A stretch of 64,000 nucleotides of DNA from positions 6,891,034 through 6,955,033 of the forward strand of contig OX439127.1 of NCBI GenBank assembly GCA_949318235.1, written 5' to 3'. Every line of letters begins with the position of its first letter. Within the stretch, counting starts at the first letter, position 1. The translations under genes and the position numbers were made by a program. This document shows positions 1 to 11,700 of the stretch, one piece after another. The notes below the pieces were generated by a model. It had not been told where the DNA came from. It made no database searches and was given only the letters and a program-made list of their open reading frames with translations. Source of the stretch: Ecdyonurus torrentis. Taxonomy: Eukaryota > Arthropoda > Insecta > Ephemeroptera > Heptageniidae.

Positions 1-4
1 TGTA

Positions 5-475
<471 letters not shown>

Positions 476-479
476 AGAA

Positions 480-1340
480 TTTGTAATAAAATAATACTTC
501 ATTGTAAAGTTTCTAAACAAAATATGACTAACTTAAAAGTGCCTTTAAATCTGTCTTTACTGCTTATTAAAGGTAAAAATGGTGATCATACGCCTAAAAA
601 TTTTGAAGGTAGCTTTTATTCTACTCTATATACCGTGAAAAAATCAAAAGAAATGTATTGTTTGAAATATACAGAAACTCACAAGCTACACAAGCAACCA
701 CCAATTTTACCTCAAGATCTGCTCTCTTTTATAATACAAATTGATGGCTATGAATAGTAAACTTTACATAACTACGATACGTCATTGGCTAGGGTCATTA
801 AGTCAATGTCATTATACATTATTAATTTAATGTAATTATTGAATATTTAAATCCACACTTAATAAATAAAACGCAATCAATATACAGAAAGAATAAAAAT
901 AAACAGCAAGTTTGTGCATGCATACCATTAGTGCAATATGTTATCAAAATTTATAAATAACCTCTTTTTTTACCTTAAATTATTATCTATTTAAAAGTAA
1001 TGAAAAAAAAAGTAGATAAAGATAGTAGCACCAAAGACTTCTGCTAGCACTATATTAATATTGTTGGAATTTCATTTTATTATTATTATAATAAAAATCT
1101 GTTTAAGCCTCCACATGGATAAGTGGGGCATGCTTTCTTCTAGCACTGCTGACTCTCACTGGGGACTTTTAGTCTTTCTACTCCTGCACGTTAACCTCAA
1201 GGTACAACTGAACAACGCTTGACAGCACAACGCGGGAGAAATAGTTAGATTGACAAGCAAAACAATGTAAGTCTCAGGTCCTGTTTCTAACTTAGTTAGT
1301 TGGCATATTTGCTTTTTAACTCAAAACATGCTTTGCAGCA
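480..1340. other. Intergenic stretch, no gene seen
   Basis: AT-rich sequence with a short unrecognised open frame (524-757) that has no codon bias or motif I can name. From about 1100 the base composition becomes more balanced, without a clear exon or RNA gene. Confidence 0.5.
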
Positions 1341-1345
1341 TGTGA

Positions 1346-1690
1346 TAGTTCCTTGTCAAGCCGCTTGGTGGTATCAGGGAACACTATCACCCCAGCGACG
1401 AATTGTCAAGAGGTAGGGCAATATATATTTCCCAGCAAAGCGTGCATTCGAGACCTCATGCTACCCTACTTTCTACACACTCCTACCGTGGCTAACCCTA
1501 TATCAGAGTGGTGCGGGGGGAACCTCACGGTGCTCGAGAGGTTCAATAGGGTAGGCTTGCCCTCCACGACAACAGGCTACAAGGAAAGCACGGGACAGTT
1601 TAAAAGCTTTCACGCATCCAACTAACCAACCAACCAGCATGCTCAACCTGATCAACCTCCGAGATGGCAATACGCTTAGTCTAAGCAACG
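1346..1690. other. GC-richer unique island with a stem-loop
   Basis: This patch is markedly richer in GC than its flanks. It begins with a hairpin: GTGATAGTTCC near 1346 is complementary, with one extra base, to GGAACACTATCAC ending near 1389. Open frames of 61-90 residues exist on both strands but resemble nothing I know. It could be an old exon, a small element or a structured RNA; I cannot choose. Confidence 0.3.
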
Positions 1691-1763
1691 AGACAAACCC
1701 GTCGTCTCTATTATTATTTTTTCACTAAATCCACTTCTGTTAAGTTTTCTATTATTGAATGAT

Positions 1764-2342
1764 CAGTTTCGGACACATAAAATATTACCATTTAAACTGG
1801 ATATTTTTTAACGCCTTAAATTTTACAACCTTGTTTATGATTATTCATTGAATTCTTTATATTGTAATAGTTGACATAGACACCACAAGAAGTCACCTGT
1901 GATGCACTCAAGTAGACAATCCGTCTAGTAAATATTTTGCTTGCTTGCTTGGTCATTCTCTCTCTCTCTTTCTCTCTCTCTCTCGCTTCTGAGAAATGCC
2001 TTCAAGTATTTTTTCTATATTAAGTTTCGAAATAAATATTTGCTTACCAAATTACCGTCATTACAAACCGTATTGAATTATATAACAAATAAAAAATTTC
2101 TTTATTTTTTTTTAGAAAAAACGGAAAATGTTAATTTATAAATTATTTATATTCTATATGATTCTTTTGTTTATTTATTTATGTTTTCTTTTTTTTTCAT
2201 TTTTGAATTAAGATGCATATTTTTACAGATGCATATTTCTAGTATGTGCTTACCAGTGTGCTTGCGATATGCAGCAGGCATCTCGTTAACGGTAACTCAG
2301 ATATTCAAGTTAGGGTAAAAAAAAACATCTAATGCATTTCTC

Positions 2343-2382
<40 letters not shown>

Positions 2383-2583
2383 ATGAGCAAGCGAGCAAGC
2401 AAAATATTTACTACACGGATTGTCTAACTGAGTGCATCACAGGTGACTTCTTGTGGTGTCTATGTCAACTATTACAATATATTAATATATAGAGTTCAAT
2501 GAATAATCATAAACAAGGTTGTAAAATTCACGGCGGTAAAAAACATCGAGTTTAAATGGTAGTATTTTATTTGTCCGAAACTG
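1764..2583. mobile_element. Foldback/MITE-like element, ~820 bp
   Basis: Two arms of about 220 bp (1764-1985 and 2365-2583) are inverted copies. The outer ends read CAGTTTCGGACA. Both arms carry the same unique sequence, including a CAGGTGACTTCTTGTGG block, and end inward in (CT)n and (GA)n tracts that are also complementary. The 8 bases outside each end (TGAATGAT and TACATCAT) agree at 5 of 8, so a target duplication is possible but not shown. No transposase is present; it is non-autonomous. Confidence 0.75.
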
Positions 2584-2864
2584 TACATCATACTGGCTGC
2601 AGTGAAGCTGCACAATTTAACCGATTTAAAAATTATATTTAGAAGTGACCTTTTTTTTATCCCTACCAGTACAATATAAAGACTATAGTATTACGATAGC
2701 TTGAAATTACATTATGAACACTACATTATTAAAACCACTATACAGTACGTTTTGTATAACCGCGTACAAAGAAGTATGCCAACTTGCTGTTTATTTTGGT
2801 TTTCTAATGAACGAGTACCTACCTCTGCTGCTATAGCCTTTCACTCCAGGTTGGTCTACCTTAC

Positions 2865-2930
2865 ATGATGTTCTCGGCTCAAAGATGGTTTCTTTGGAGG
2901 TTGACGGCCCTGCCTTGCACCACATTTTAT
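2865..2930 (-). other. Possible additional exon of the BTB gene
   Basis: On the minus strand a TTATCAG acceptor precedes a 66-base open segment ending in CAT|GTAAGG, a good donor. Entered in the phase left by the 39-bp exon at 11662-11700 it stays open. It encodes about 21 residues that I do not recognise. If real, the gypsy element lies in the intron between the two exons. Transcript data would be needed, so this is only a candidate. Confidence 0.25.
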
Positions 2931-2993
2931 CTGATAACAAAAACAACATTAATATTTTAAACTATGAAGTTATTTTTTATTTACTAATACTAT

Positions 2994-3398
2994 TGTAGAC
3001 ATTAATCTATGGTAGCTATATAAACTTCCTTCTTGAAGACTAATGACTGACTTATTTGCTATATTTACATGGTAAGGTGAGTACGACACTTGAATAAAAC
3101 ACACGTATATACTTTTCATTGTATTTCGCTAATGACACGAAAACAGTACTTCACATATGACAGATTAACTTTTTCTTGACTCTCGTCTCGACATCTGACC
3201 CGTACTGCCGCCCCCTCAGTTTTGCCGTAATCGCGAGGGACCTAGTTGTTTGATATATGATCACGTGACTTAATGAATGTGGATGTACTGCCACCACTAT
3301 AAGTATTGCACACAATGAGCATTAATATATTTTAAAAGTGAGCGGTTTTGGGAATATTTTTTAACATTCGCTTATACTGATTATAATGCAAAGTCCCA
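2994..3398 (-). repeat. 3' LTR of the gypsy element
   Basis: Direct repeat of 10109-10512 in the same orientation. Shared blocks include AAGACTAATGACTGACTTAT and CATCTGACCCGTACTG. In element orientation it may begin TGGGACT and it ends TCTACA. Scattered substitutions and small indels separate the two copies. Confidence 0.75.
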
Positions 3399-3857
3399 TT
3401 TGCAAGCTAGGGAATTAAATATAAATTTTAATGTGATGTAAAGTAATTATTTATATATGAATATGAATTTTTAAAGCGAAAATAGTTTAAAAAAATTTAG
3501 TGCGGTTGATTTTTATGAGAAAGATAGGTGAAATTAAATAATTCTTGTGCAAATAATTATGAGTAGTAATAGAATAGCAGTATGATTAAGCAATAGTGGT
3601 TTTGGGGGTTCGGCCACCCTGATGATAAATTGATATGAATTTGATTTGAATTTGAGAATAATGAATGATGAAAAATGGATATTTAAATTAATTTCAATTT
3701 GAGTTTTAGAACGTAAATAAAATAAACTAGCCGAATATAATAGGGTTGAGTGAGTCTTACAAAATTGAATTTAAACTAAAGATAAAACATGTTCTGCTTA
3801 ACAGGAGTGATATTTGGTACAAATCAAACTTCTGCTTGCATCGTATCCTGCGAGGAT
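3399..3857. other. Non-coding 3' part of the gypsy element
   Basis: AT-rich sequence between the LTR and the end of the integrase frame. No polypurine tract was recognised and no open frame of interest is present. Confidence 0.4.
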
Positions 3858-4849
3858 CTATAATGTCACGAAATCATGAAGATATTTGGGCACGCGTCGA
3901 ACTCGAGAAGGTTTAGGTTGTGGTCCTGCAGGAGCCTGGCTGGATAGTGACAGAGTATATGATGGTGGGCCTTGCATATATATCTCGTTTAGGTCACTGT
4001 CATCACTATCCGAGTCACCTTGATCAAGATCAGCTGAAACACTTGGATGCCAAATTTTAATACGAGAGACATAAATTGTCATGGTGAAGTTAGTGTGGCC
4101 AGGTTTTCTCAGCCACTGGATCCTGTAAATATAATGAGGTAAGACACAAGAGATTACAAAGGGACCTTTGTAACGAAGGCATGTTTTGTTAGGTTGGCCT
4201 GTGGCAGCTGGAGTACTGCGTATGAAGACGATGTTTCCTATTGAGTACTTGGGAGCAGGAGGTTTGTGAGCATCGTACTGAGTCTTCATGTTTTCTTGAG
4301 AGTTGAATATGTTAATAGTGGCGTCTTGGAAGCGCTGTTGAGCTGGAGTTGCAGGCAAGTTATCGGATTGGACGTGCAGGGGCCTGAGAGCTCCATTTAC
4401 GAAGTTTGGTTGATACCCGTGTACCAAGAAGAAGAAGCTTGACTTGGTGGCCTCGTTGACACCCGCGTTTAAGCAGCTTTGGACGGACTTGTGGTGGGCG
4501 TCCCAATCTCGATGGTCTTTACGTTTGATGTGGAGTAACACTTAGTTAAGAATGGAGCTATTTGCTGTCTCTACCATGCAATTGCCATGAAGATTCTTAG
4601 TGGCATTGAGGATTTGAAGTATACCTCATCACTACAGAATTGTTTAAAGACGTGGAAGGTGAAGGCCGTGCCCCTATCTGAGATGAATTGAGCAGGCAGG
4701 CCTCTCACAGCACTGAAGTCTTCTAGGCAGGTGAGAACGTTTTTGGTTGAAGTGCTATGAACAGCATACAAGTGAAGAACATTGGTGAAGTTACATATTA
4801 TGACAAACAGGTCGACATTATTCTTCGAGCTCTGGACGAAGGGACCCAA
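3858..4849 (-). pseudogene. Integrase remains of gypsy pol
   Basis: Two minus-strand frames cover the core and C-terminus of a retroviral-type integrase. Residues from 4849 down contain a strand-turn segment followed by GLPAQFISDRGTAF, which matches the second catalytic Asp block (FxSDxGxxF) of Ty3/gypsy integrases. The lower frame (4541-3858) holds the C-terminal domain with GNIVFIRS and YKGPFVISCVL, typical of the GPF/Y module, then an acidic Ser/Asp tail. Stops and a frameshift between 4541 and 4571 separate the halves, so no functional enzyme is encoded. Confidence 0.8.
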
Positions 4850-5106
4850 ATGGTCAGCATGGATGGTGTGGAAGTGTCTAGGTCCAGGGGGAATAGGATT
4901 CAGAAGACCAGGCTAAGTACCCACTTGCCTTTTAATGAGGAGGCAATCAAGGTAGCCTTTGATGTGTACACGAAGGTAGCGGTTTAAGAAGTAACCATCA
5001 TACTCCTGAAGTAGGGAGCTTCACCTGGCAATTTGAGGGTTCTTAGTCTTGATGGCCTGCATGTATACAAGAGAATGGCCAGCCGTTACTACTGTGAACT
5101 TACTGC

Positions 5107-5355
5107 CTAACAGAACTGGCGCAGGCAATCCATAGCCCCGACAATTGCAATGAGTACTAGCTTGCTCGAGTAATAGGACTGCTCGGCTGGTATATTCTTG
5201 CTGCTCACGCAGTAGACCAGACGCAGTTTGTTTTCCTCACCAGCTTGGAGAAGCATACATGATATACCTACGGCTGAAACATCAGTATAGAGTACTGTGC
5301 AAGCCCTTTGGTCATATAGCTTAAGAACTGGGTTGGATGTGAAGACGGAGATCAT
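5107..5355 (-). pseudogene. RNase H remains of gypsy pol
   Basis: The translated segment includes VLYTDVSAVGISCMLLQ, equivalent to the LxTDASxxGxGAVLxQ start of gypsy RNase H, and further on NIPAEQSYYSSKLVLIAIVGA, equivalent to the YSxxExExLAIV helix. The first catalytic Asp is kept, but the usual Glu in the later helix is replaced. It lies between reverse transcriptase and integrase as expected. Confidence 0.75.
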
Positions 5356-5624
5356 TTTGCGAAAAGCCGGTTGAAACTCAGGGGTTCAGGAGAAGATAGC
5401 GGACCCTTGGTGAAGTTGTTAAGTGATTTTGCAATTGTAGCGTTGTGTTGAACAAACTGACGAAAAAAGGAGGTCAAGCCAACAAAACTTTTGACTGCAG
5501 GGACATCAGAGGGGGTAACAAAATCTCTGATGGCTTAATTTTTTAGAGCACCAAGACGGATGAAGCCACAGGACATCAGAAATCCCAGGAAATCAGTCTC
5601 GGTTTTTCCAAAATGACAATTACG

Positions 5625-6217
5625 TTACCTACAGGTGAGACCTGCTGCTATTAGGGCGTCAAGTACTAAGCTGAGCCTGTAAATGAGGTCCTCGAAGCTT
5701 GTGGCTGGTATAAGGACATCATCCATGTAGTGGAGCGCTACATTGAAACAAAGGGGGCCCAGTGCCTTGTTCATCAGGGCCACCAGGCCATTCAGAGCCT
5801 CCTGAAATTCACCAGGAGCATTCATAAGACCAAATATCATTCTCTCAAACTGACTGCAGAAATCGGGGTCACGAAGCCTGTCTTGTGCTTGGTGTCAGCT
5901 GAGAGGGGAAGCTGCAGGAAGCTGTGTGCCAGGCCAAGTGTAACGATGAACTTGGCACCTGAGAATTTCTCTAATTGGTCATCAATGCTTGGCAAAGCAA
6001 GACGAAAAGGGATCGTTTGCCTGTTGAGTTTGCGCGTATCCAAAATGAGTCTGTAATTTCCTGACTTCTTGCGAACAAGTAGAACAGATGAGGCATAAAA
6101 AGACCGTGTCTCAGACGCAAAGCCTACCTTTATCCACTCATTAATAATCTGTGATAGCTTCTCGCTCAACAGCCGTAGTCTTGTATGGCATGAAGAACAC
6201 AGAGCGGCTGCTAGCAT
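5625..6217 (-). pseudogene. Reverse transcriptase remains of gypsy pol
   Basis: Two overlapping minus-strand frames give most of a Ty3/gypsy polymerase domain. The upper frame has VLLVRKKSGNYRLILDTRKLN (fingers) and LPSIDDQLEKFSGAKF. The lower has FGLMNAPGEFQEAL and ALHYMDDVLIPA, the palm YxDD box. Between 5837 and 5840 the frame shifts. The position normally read TxLDLxxGxxQ is TLGLAHSFLQ here, so the first catalytic Asp is gone. The copy is therefore dead twice over. Confidence 0.85.
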
Positions 6218-6543
6218 CCTGGAGAGAGTGGTGCAGCCAAGCTCATCTAGAGTTTGGGCAAAGCACTCATGCTTAGGATAGAGGAGTTCCCAAATTATGT
6301 CTGCTTTTTTTGGAGAAAGAGCACTTCCAACGTTGAAGTCTTCTTTCTACAGCGGTGTGTAGACTTTTGTAGATAGGGGATCGTTTTCCTTCTCTTTTTT
6401 GGTGCGTTCTGCAATAACGGTACACACAATTTCTACTTCTTCTGCTCTCCCAATAGACGTACCTGGAGTGAGAACTACATTCCTATCCTTGGGGTTTTCT
6501 ATGGCCACTGAAGCGAGGCCGTCCACACTTTCGATGAGCTGAC

Positions 6544-6870
6544 CTACAGTAAGAGGTCATTTTGTATCATGAAGAAGTGACGTACAGTCATCTTAATTCG
6601 TACTTGAACATAATTAACACAGGATTTAGAGATATTAGCATGTTGGTCAAAATATTTTTGGAGAGGAGGCTTTAAGAATAAGGTTTTGAAAAGGAGCTTG
6701 TTCCTTGGTACAAATGACGAAGTTGTTGTTGTATTCGTAAAACACAACGTCATCGTGGTTAAGGAAAGTTTGGCCAATGGGGAGTTCGCTGGGAGCAGTA
6801 TCACGGAAAACAAGGAGAGGTATTTTTGAGAGAGCAACATCACCTATGGTAATGTCAGCTAAGCACTGGT
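6544..6870 (-). pseudogene. Probable protease-like segment of gypsy pol
   Basis: In one minus-strand frame the segment reads ADITIGDVALSKIPLLVF and then LPIGQTFLNHDDVVFYEY. This resembles the C-terminal half of a retroelement aspartic protease, where a hydrophobic strand is followed by IGxxFL. The N-terminal DTG active site was not located. It lies just upstream of the polymerase in element orientation, as expected for gypsy. Confidence 0.45.
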
Positions 6871-8150
6871 CTTTGATGGGCCTCCATCAAACTGTGGCCA
6901 ATTCCCTGGTACGTTAGCTTGCGTTGGCTGGGTCCCAATAGCTTGAAATGATGGAAGTTCTGGAGAGACACTATGTAGGTGACTTGAAGAAGGGTCAGTT
7001 AGGGGCAAAGGTCCAGGGCAAATTGAGATAAGTAGCCCCTCGCCATGCTTTTGTGGCATCCGGGTTGATGGAAGGGGGCTGACATTGCAATGGGTGAAGG
7101 CGGACCATGACGTAGGGTAACCGCTTCACTTGGGACAGCATTCAGGGCTGGGGCAGACCGTGATTCCTTGTTAAGTCCTGGGGGTCTACACGAGTCTTGA
7201 ACTCTAGTTATAGTGGGTGCTAAATGCGCATTTTAAAGATTGGCGGGGGGCCAGTAGCCTTGGGGGGAGGGAAGGCTAATTAGCTGAGAGGGTTGACATT
7301 TCCGTATAGTAGTCGGAAGCAAAGGTTAAAAAAATCCTTAGCGCTGGTTTTACGTGCAATTGGCTGCCGTCGTGGATCCACGAGCAAAATTGATGGGCTT
7401 ACATGGGGATCTCTTGATGTGGGAAGCCCATTTGACATTGGTGGGTGGGTGTTAGTAGAGGGATCTCCATGGTGTGCCAGCAAAGTTGCAGTAATGAGCT
7501 CATAAGGAATGGTGGTTGCTACGTATGGTGAGCTATGGTAAGGACTAAACGGGCAGGGTGTTAGATGATCTGATCTAGCCAAAAGGGGCGACTCTGCTTA
7601 TACAAGTTAATTTTTTCCCATAGTTGTTTCTTTGTATAACGCCTCGCCAGTTATAACTAGAGCCAACAGGTTATAATCTATAACCTGTTGCCTAATTGTT
7701 AATATATGTTTTTTTTATATATATGTTATTTATTGACGAAGCAGTTTTTCTGATAAAGGTGTGATATCACTAAAGTGTATAGGCATTTTGCCTTTTTCTA
7801 ATCACCCGTTGTGTTACTTGTTGTTTTTGTATTTTTTTTGTATGTACTATTCACAATCTCAAACCCAATAAAGAACCATTATAATTTGTAGGTCCTGGTC
7901 TGACCTGGCGAAGGTCCCGGAGTGTTGCGGTGGAATGGTGTGTAGGTACGTTACAATGAAAATCAGGAAGTGAATTCAGCGATCGTTGAATTTTTCGAAG
8001 GTGCCAGTCTCGGGGTGACGATGTGTGAGGTGGTGGCGGTACAGCCATAGGAGAGGCTGGGCTCGAGTTCTTGTTACCACTTCTCGTAGACACACCAAGT
8101 ATGTCAGCCCCGGTTGCGGGGACAAGGTAGCGCGTAACATCATCTCCGCT
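6871..8150 (-). pseudogene. Gag region remains, weakly supported
   Basis: Several minus-strand frames rich in Pro, Ser and Thr lie upstream of protease. The most gag-like runs from 8093 to 7851, starting STRSGNKNSSPASP, with a GTG where an ATG would be expected, and continuing to LPDFHCNVPTHHS. No CCHC zinc knuckle was found. Position within the LTR-bounded element is the main evidence. An alternative is that the open segment starting after a TATTACAG acceptor near 8150 is an exon of the BTB gene. Confidence 0.4.
7664..7690. other. Short perfect hairpin
   Basis: CAACAGGTTATA and TATAACCTGTTG form perfect 12-bp arms around a 3-base loop. It lies in the gag region of the gypsy element. Function is unknown. 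Confidence 0.8.
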
Positions 8151-8445
8151 GTAATATATTTGTATTAGTAAAGATGATAATTACAAATAATTGCATTTTT
8201 ACTTAAATAATATATATAGTTGTACTATAAGACACAGTATGTCACTTAAATTCTTTTAAATCTTGATCAAATGGACAAAATATGGTTCATTCTAATTACC
8301 AAGGATGAATTTAAAAAGTAGATATTTCAAAATATAAAATTTAATATTAATAAATTTTGGTAAAATATTGTAATAAAGTACGTAAGGGTACGTCAAAACA
8401 CTTAAGAATGTAAATAAAAGGTATGGAATATCAGTATAGAATGAA

Positions 8446-9626
8446 CAGTTTTTTTTTGTTAAAGCGCGCATTTTAAAACACAAAATAAAATATGAAGAAA
8501 TAAAATAAAATAAACTTTTTATACATCATTTTGTAGCCAAGGGTTAGACATTTTTAAAACTTTTCTTAAAAATAAAATTGACTGACCTGTTTTCTTGCAC
8601 CGAGCGACAACGTAAAAATGTGCTATTTTTTTTTTTTCCAAACGTCTTTTTTTCTGCAAAAATGATCAGAAATTTGCTTTTTTAACTATCCTTTATTGAC
8701 AATTATTGGAGTCTGTTAGCATAAGTAAGATACCTATAGCACTCTAAACATGTTCTGTGATAAAAATGGAAGACTGGGGCTACATTGGTATTCGGCTTAA
8801 GGTGAAAACTTTGCGTTAAACATTGCTAAATTTGATTTAAAAAATTCTCTTGAATCAAAGTTTTTTTTACCGATTTTGTTTAAATTTTCATAACATTGTT
8901 TGTAACTTTAATTTTCTGTCAATTCTTACAAACTGGTTTGATTTGATAATTAAAACCTTAGGCATTTCAATTTAAAGAACGTAAATTTTTAATTTGCATA
9001 TTTTCCTTTAAAAGTTGGTCCATATGGAAATCGGCACATTTCATTTGGTTTTTGCTGAATTCAATAATCCTTTACATCTTGAATTTATTAAAGCCTTTAT
9101 ATTGAAATTGTTTTTTAATAATTAAACCAAACATTACACAGATTTGAAAGAAAACTGTGAGTGCAAAGTCATTGTAGAGAAACTAAAAATTTCGTTAAAT
9201 CATTTAATTAAATCATTCTCGAATTAGAGAAAATGTTAGCAAATTTAGCAATGTTTAACGCAATTTTTTATACCTTAACCCTGATAATAATATTACTCCA
9301 TATTTTCCATTTTTTTCACAAAACATGTTTAGAGTGCTTTAGGTACCTTATTTATGCAAACAGACTCCATTAATTGTCAATAAAGAATAGTTGAAAAAGC
9401 AAATTTCTGATCATTTTTTCAGAAAAAAAGACATTTGGGAAAAAAATAGCAAATTTTTACATTGACGCTCGCTGCAAGAAAACCGGTCAGTCATTTTTAG
9501 TTTTAAGAACAGTTTTAAAAATGTCTAACCCTTGGCTACAAAATGATATATAAAAAGGTAACTTTATTTTATTTCTTCTTATTTTATTTTGCGTTTTAAA
9601 ATGTGCGCTTTTATAAAAACACCCTG
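8446..9626. mobile_element. Inverted-repeat element with mariner-like end, nested in gypsy
   Basis: Arms of roughly 400 bp (8446-8870 and 9230-9626) are inverted copies, sharing blocks such as TAGCCAAGGGTTAGACATTT and TTTAGAGTGCT with their complements. The right end is CAGGGTGTTTTTATAAAAG, seen on the minus strand, and is followed by TA. The left end is a degenerate version, CAGTTTTTTTTTGTTAAAG. The CAGGGTGT terminus is typical of Tc1/mariner families. There is no transposase frame, so the copy is non-autonomous. Confidence 0.75.
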
Positions 9627-10108
9627 TATAATGCAGGCCTACACACATGTGACAGAGGCGCGCACGTGTATGTATAACACACAAAAGTAGGGAATTATGT
9701 GTAATGTTAATAAACCTGAGCTTCTAATTTATGGAAAATTGAAAGCACAGAATAATAGCATATAACAAGATAGTTATAAGGGAGGCTATTAAAAATAATT
9801 AATCTTGATCAGGGATTGATCTAATGAGAGAGAGAACCACGAATGTGTACTAGCGGTATGGACAAATCACGTGGTCGAGGAAATTAATATTTACATAGGA
9901 TCACTGAAGGATCCAAATGGGTCAACAAATGAATGAACATTAGATAATATTTCATTTCAAGTGATACTAGACCGTATAATTTGTAGAAATGTTTTCAGGA
10001 TGATTCACAATATTGAAGTTCCTGATATCGGCCGCATGGCACGGGGTCGGCATGCACAACTTTCTTTTTGATGGACGAACACAATTTTTCATCCCACTTC
10101 AGAAGTAT

Positions 10109-10512
10109 TGTAGACATTAATCTATGGTAGCTAAACTTCTTTCTTGAAGACTAATGACTGACTTATTTGCTATATTTACATGGTATGATGAGTACAACAC
10201 TTGAATGAAACACACGTATATTCTTTTTATTGGATTTCGCTATTGACACGAAAGCGGTACTTCACATATGATAGACTGACTTTTCCTTGACTCTATTCTC
10301 AACATCTGACCCGTACTGATGCCACCGCGGTCTTGCCGTGATCGCGAGTGGACGAGTTGTTCATTTATAATCACAGGATTTAATAAATGGGGAAGTTCTG
10401 CCACCACTATAAGCATTGCCCACAAATAAGCAATGATATATTTTAAAAGAGAGCAGTTTGGGGAATATTTGTAAGCAGTACATAAGATTTTTATATTATA
10501 AGAAATAGTCCC
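10109..10512 (-). repeat. 5' LTR of the gypsy element
   Basis: This is the direct-repeat partner of 2994-3398, in the orientation of pol. Sequence just below 10109 should hold the primer-binding site; the only candidate seen is TGGGATG some 12 bases in, which is not convincing. Confidence 0.75.
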
Positions 10513-11345
10513 TTAATTTGTACTTAATTGTTATCCTTTATTATGGACATGGGAAAGGGTTTCATATGCATTGCCTTATTATCCTTATTATTTACTTTTG
10601 CTCTAAAGGTTATAATTCTATGTTAAAATTAGTCAAAGGTCTTTGTCAGTAAAGCTCTGCTTTCTTTCTGCAATTTTTTCAGTTTTTTTTTTTATTATAA
10701 ATATTTTTATTTTTTAATCTTTTTGTTAAAGTCATATCTCAGAGCTAATTTTTCCCCTAACATCATGAACTATAATTTTTTAACCTTGTGGTATTCATAA
10801 ATTTGACATCAAACAAGATCTTCTATGTTAAGCAATGTGATAGAACTTAGCAAAAATTTGATAAAGTGAGAAAATGAGCAAACTCATAGCCTAACAACAC
10901 TGACAAATTGCTAGCAGACCTTACTGTCTTCATTTAACATGCTTTCTTGGGAGGGTAATAATGAAGCTATAACTAATTTTTTTTATTTTTTTAATACTAT
11001 AATTAAAAAAATAATAATAAAAGAGGCTGTTTAACTTATTGCTAGGTTGCCAGCCTATGAAACACTATAAATGTAAGAACACGTCATACGAGAAAAAACT
11101 AGCAAACAAACACTCCGATAATAAATTCATACATACACAACATATGATGACGCTATATTCCCTTTTAGAGTAAGCCATCAACAAAGATGTTTTAAGCCTG
11201 ACTTAATGATAGACCTTCCAGATACTAAATAACACATTGAATTGTTTTAAACACAATAAAGTCTACATGAAAAAAGGTTTTCCTTGCTATATTAGTCTAT
11301 TGTCAAAGTCTCATACCTGTTACAGAGCTGCATAACAGTAAGTTA

Positions 11346-11628
11346 GACGTGTAGAACACCTTAAACAAAAAACATGTCTAATATCCTAACATACCTTAAT
11401 ATTAACTTGTATTTGGCCAGAATAATTGATTTCTATTTTTTTCCCAATTAAGCCGGGGGTTTATGACGTCACAGCTCACCTGTTTCCTTGCACTTGGACG
11501 TGAGCTGTGACGCCACAAACCCGCAGCTGCCATTTTATTTATCTAAAATAAATTAGAAATCAACATTGATATTTAGGTATGTTAGAATATTAGGCAATTT
11601 TGTCTTCAAGGTATTCTCTATGCGTTTA
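11346..11628. mobile_element. Palindromic CRE-MITE, copy 1
   Basis: Imperfect inverted repeat of about 280 bp. Outer ends read GTGTAGAACACCTTAAACA and, inverted, a diverged form. The centre holds GACGTCACAGCTCACCTG opposed by GTGAGCTGTGACGCCAC. It has the same architecture as 16264-16568 and 39599-39903. No coding capacity. Confidence 0.8.
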
Positions 11629-11661
11629 AGAATAAAGTTACAATTAGATAAGACTACACAC

Positions 11662-11700
11662 CTTCCTGGGGGGCTTCTGCTTCTTGACCCTCCTCAGCAT
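11662..11700 (-). CDS. BTB gene coding exon 6, 39 bp
   Basis: On the minus strand GGTACAG precedes ATGCTGAGG and the exon ends GAAG|GTGTG. It enters in phase 1, exactly as exon 5 leaves, and adds the acidic stretch DAEEGQEAEAPQE, leaving again in phase 1. It is very short but its phase, splice sites and composition agree. No stop codon is reached, so the gene continues towards lower coordinates. Confidence 0.6.

Larger units (their letters stand above)
2994..10512 (-). mobile_element. Degenerate Ty3/gypsy LTR retrotransposon
   Basis: Two direct repeats of about 400 bp (2994-3398 and 10109-10512) flank minus-strand remains of gag, protease, reverse transcriptase, RNase H and integrase in the Ty3/gypsy order. 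The LTR edge next to the presumed primer site is sharp (ends TCTACA in element orientation), while the other edge is blurred. No 5-bp target duplication, clear primer-binding site or polypurine tract could be found. Frameshifts, stops and the divergence of the LTRs show an old, dead copy. A separate inverted-repeat element (8446-9626) has inserted between the 5' LTR and gag. No envelope-like gene is seen. Confidence 0.82.

Noticed and set aside
1346..1690. tRNA or tRNA-derived SINE
   Set aside because: A search by eye for A- and B-box sequences gave only a poor GGTTCAATAGG match, and no cloverleaf could be drawn.
3858..7059. Infectious retrovirus
   Set aside because: No envelope gene is visible, pol is broken in several places, and the domain order and motifs are those of an ordinary Ty3/gypsy retrotransposon.
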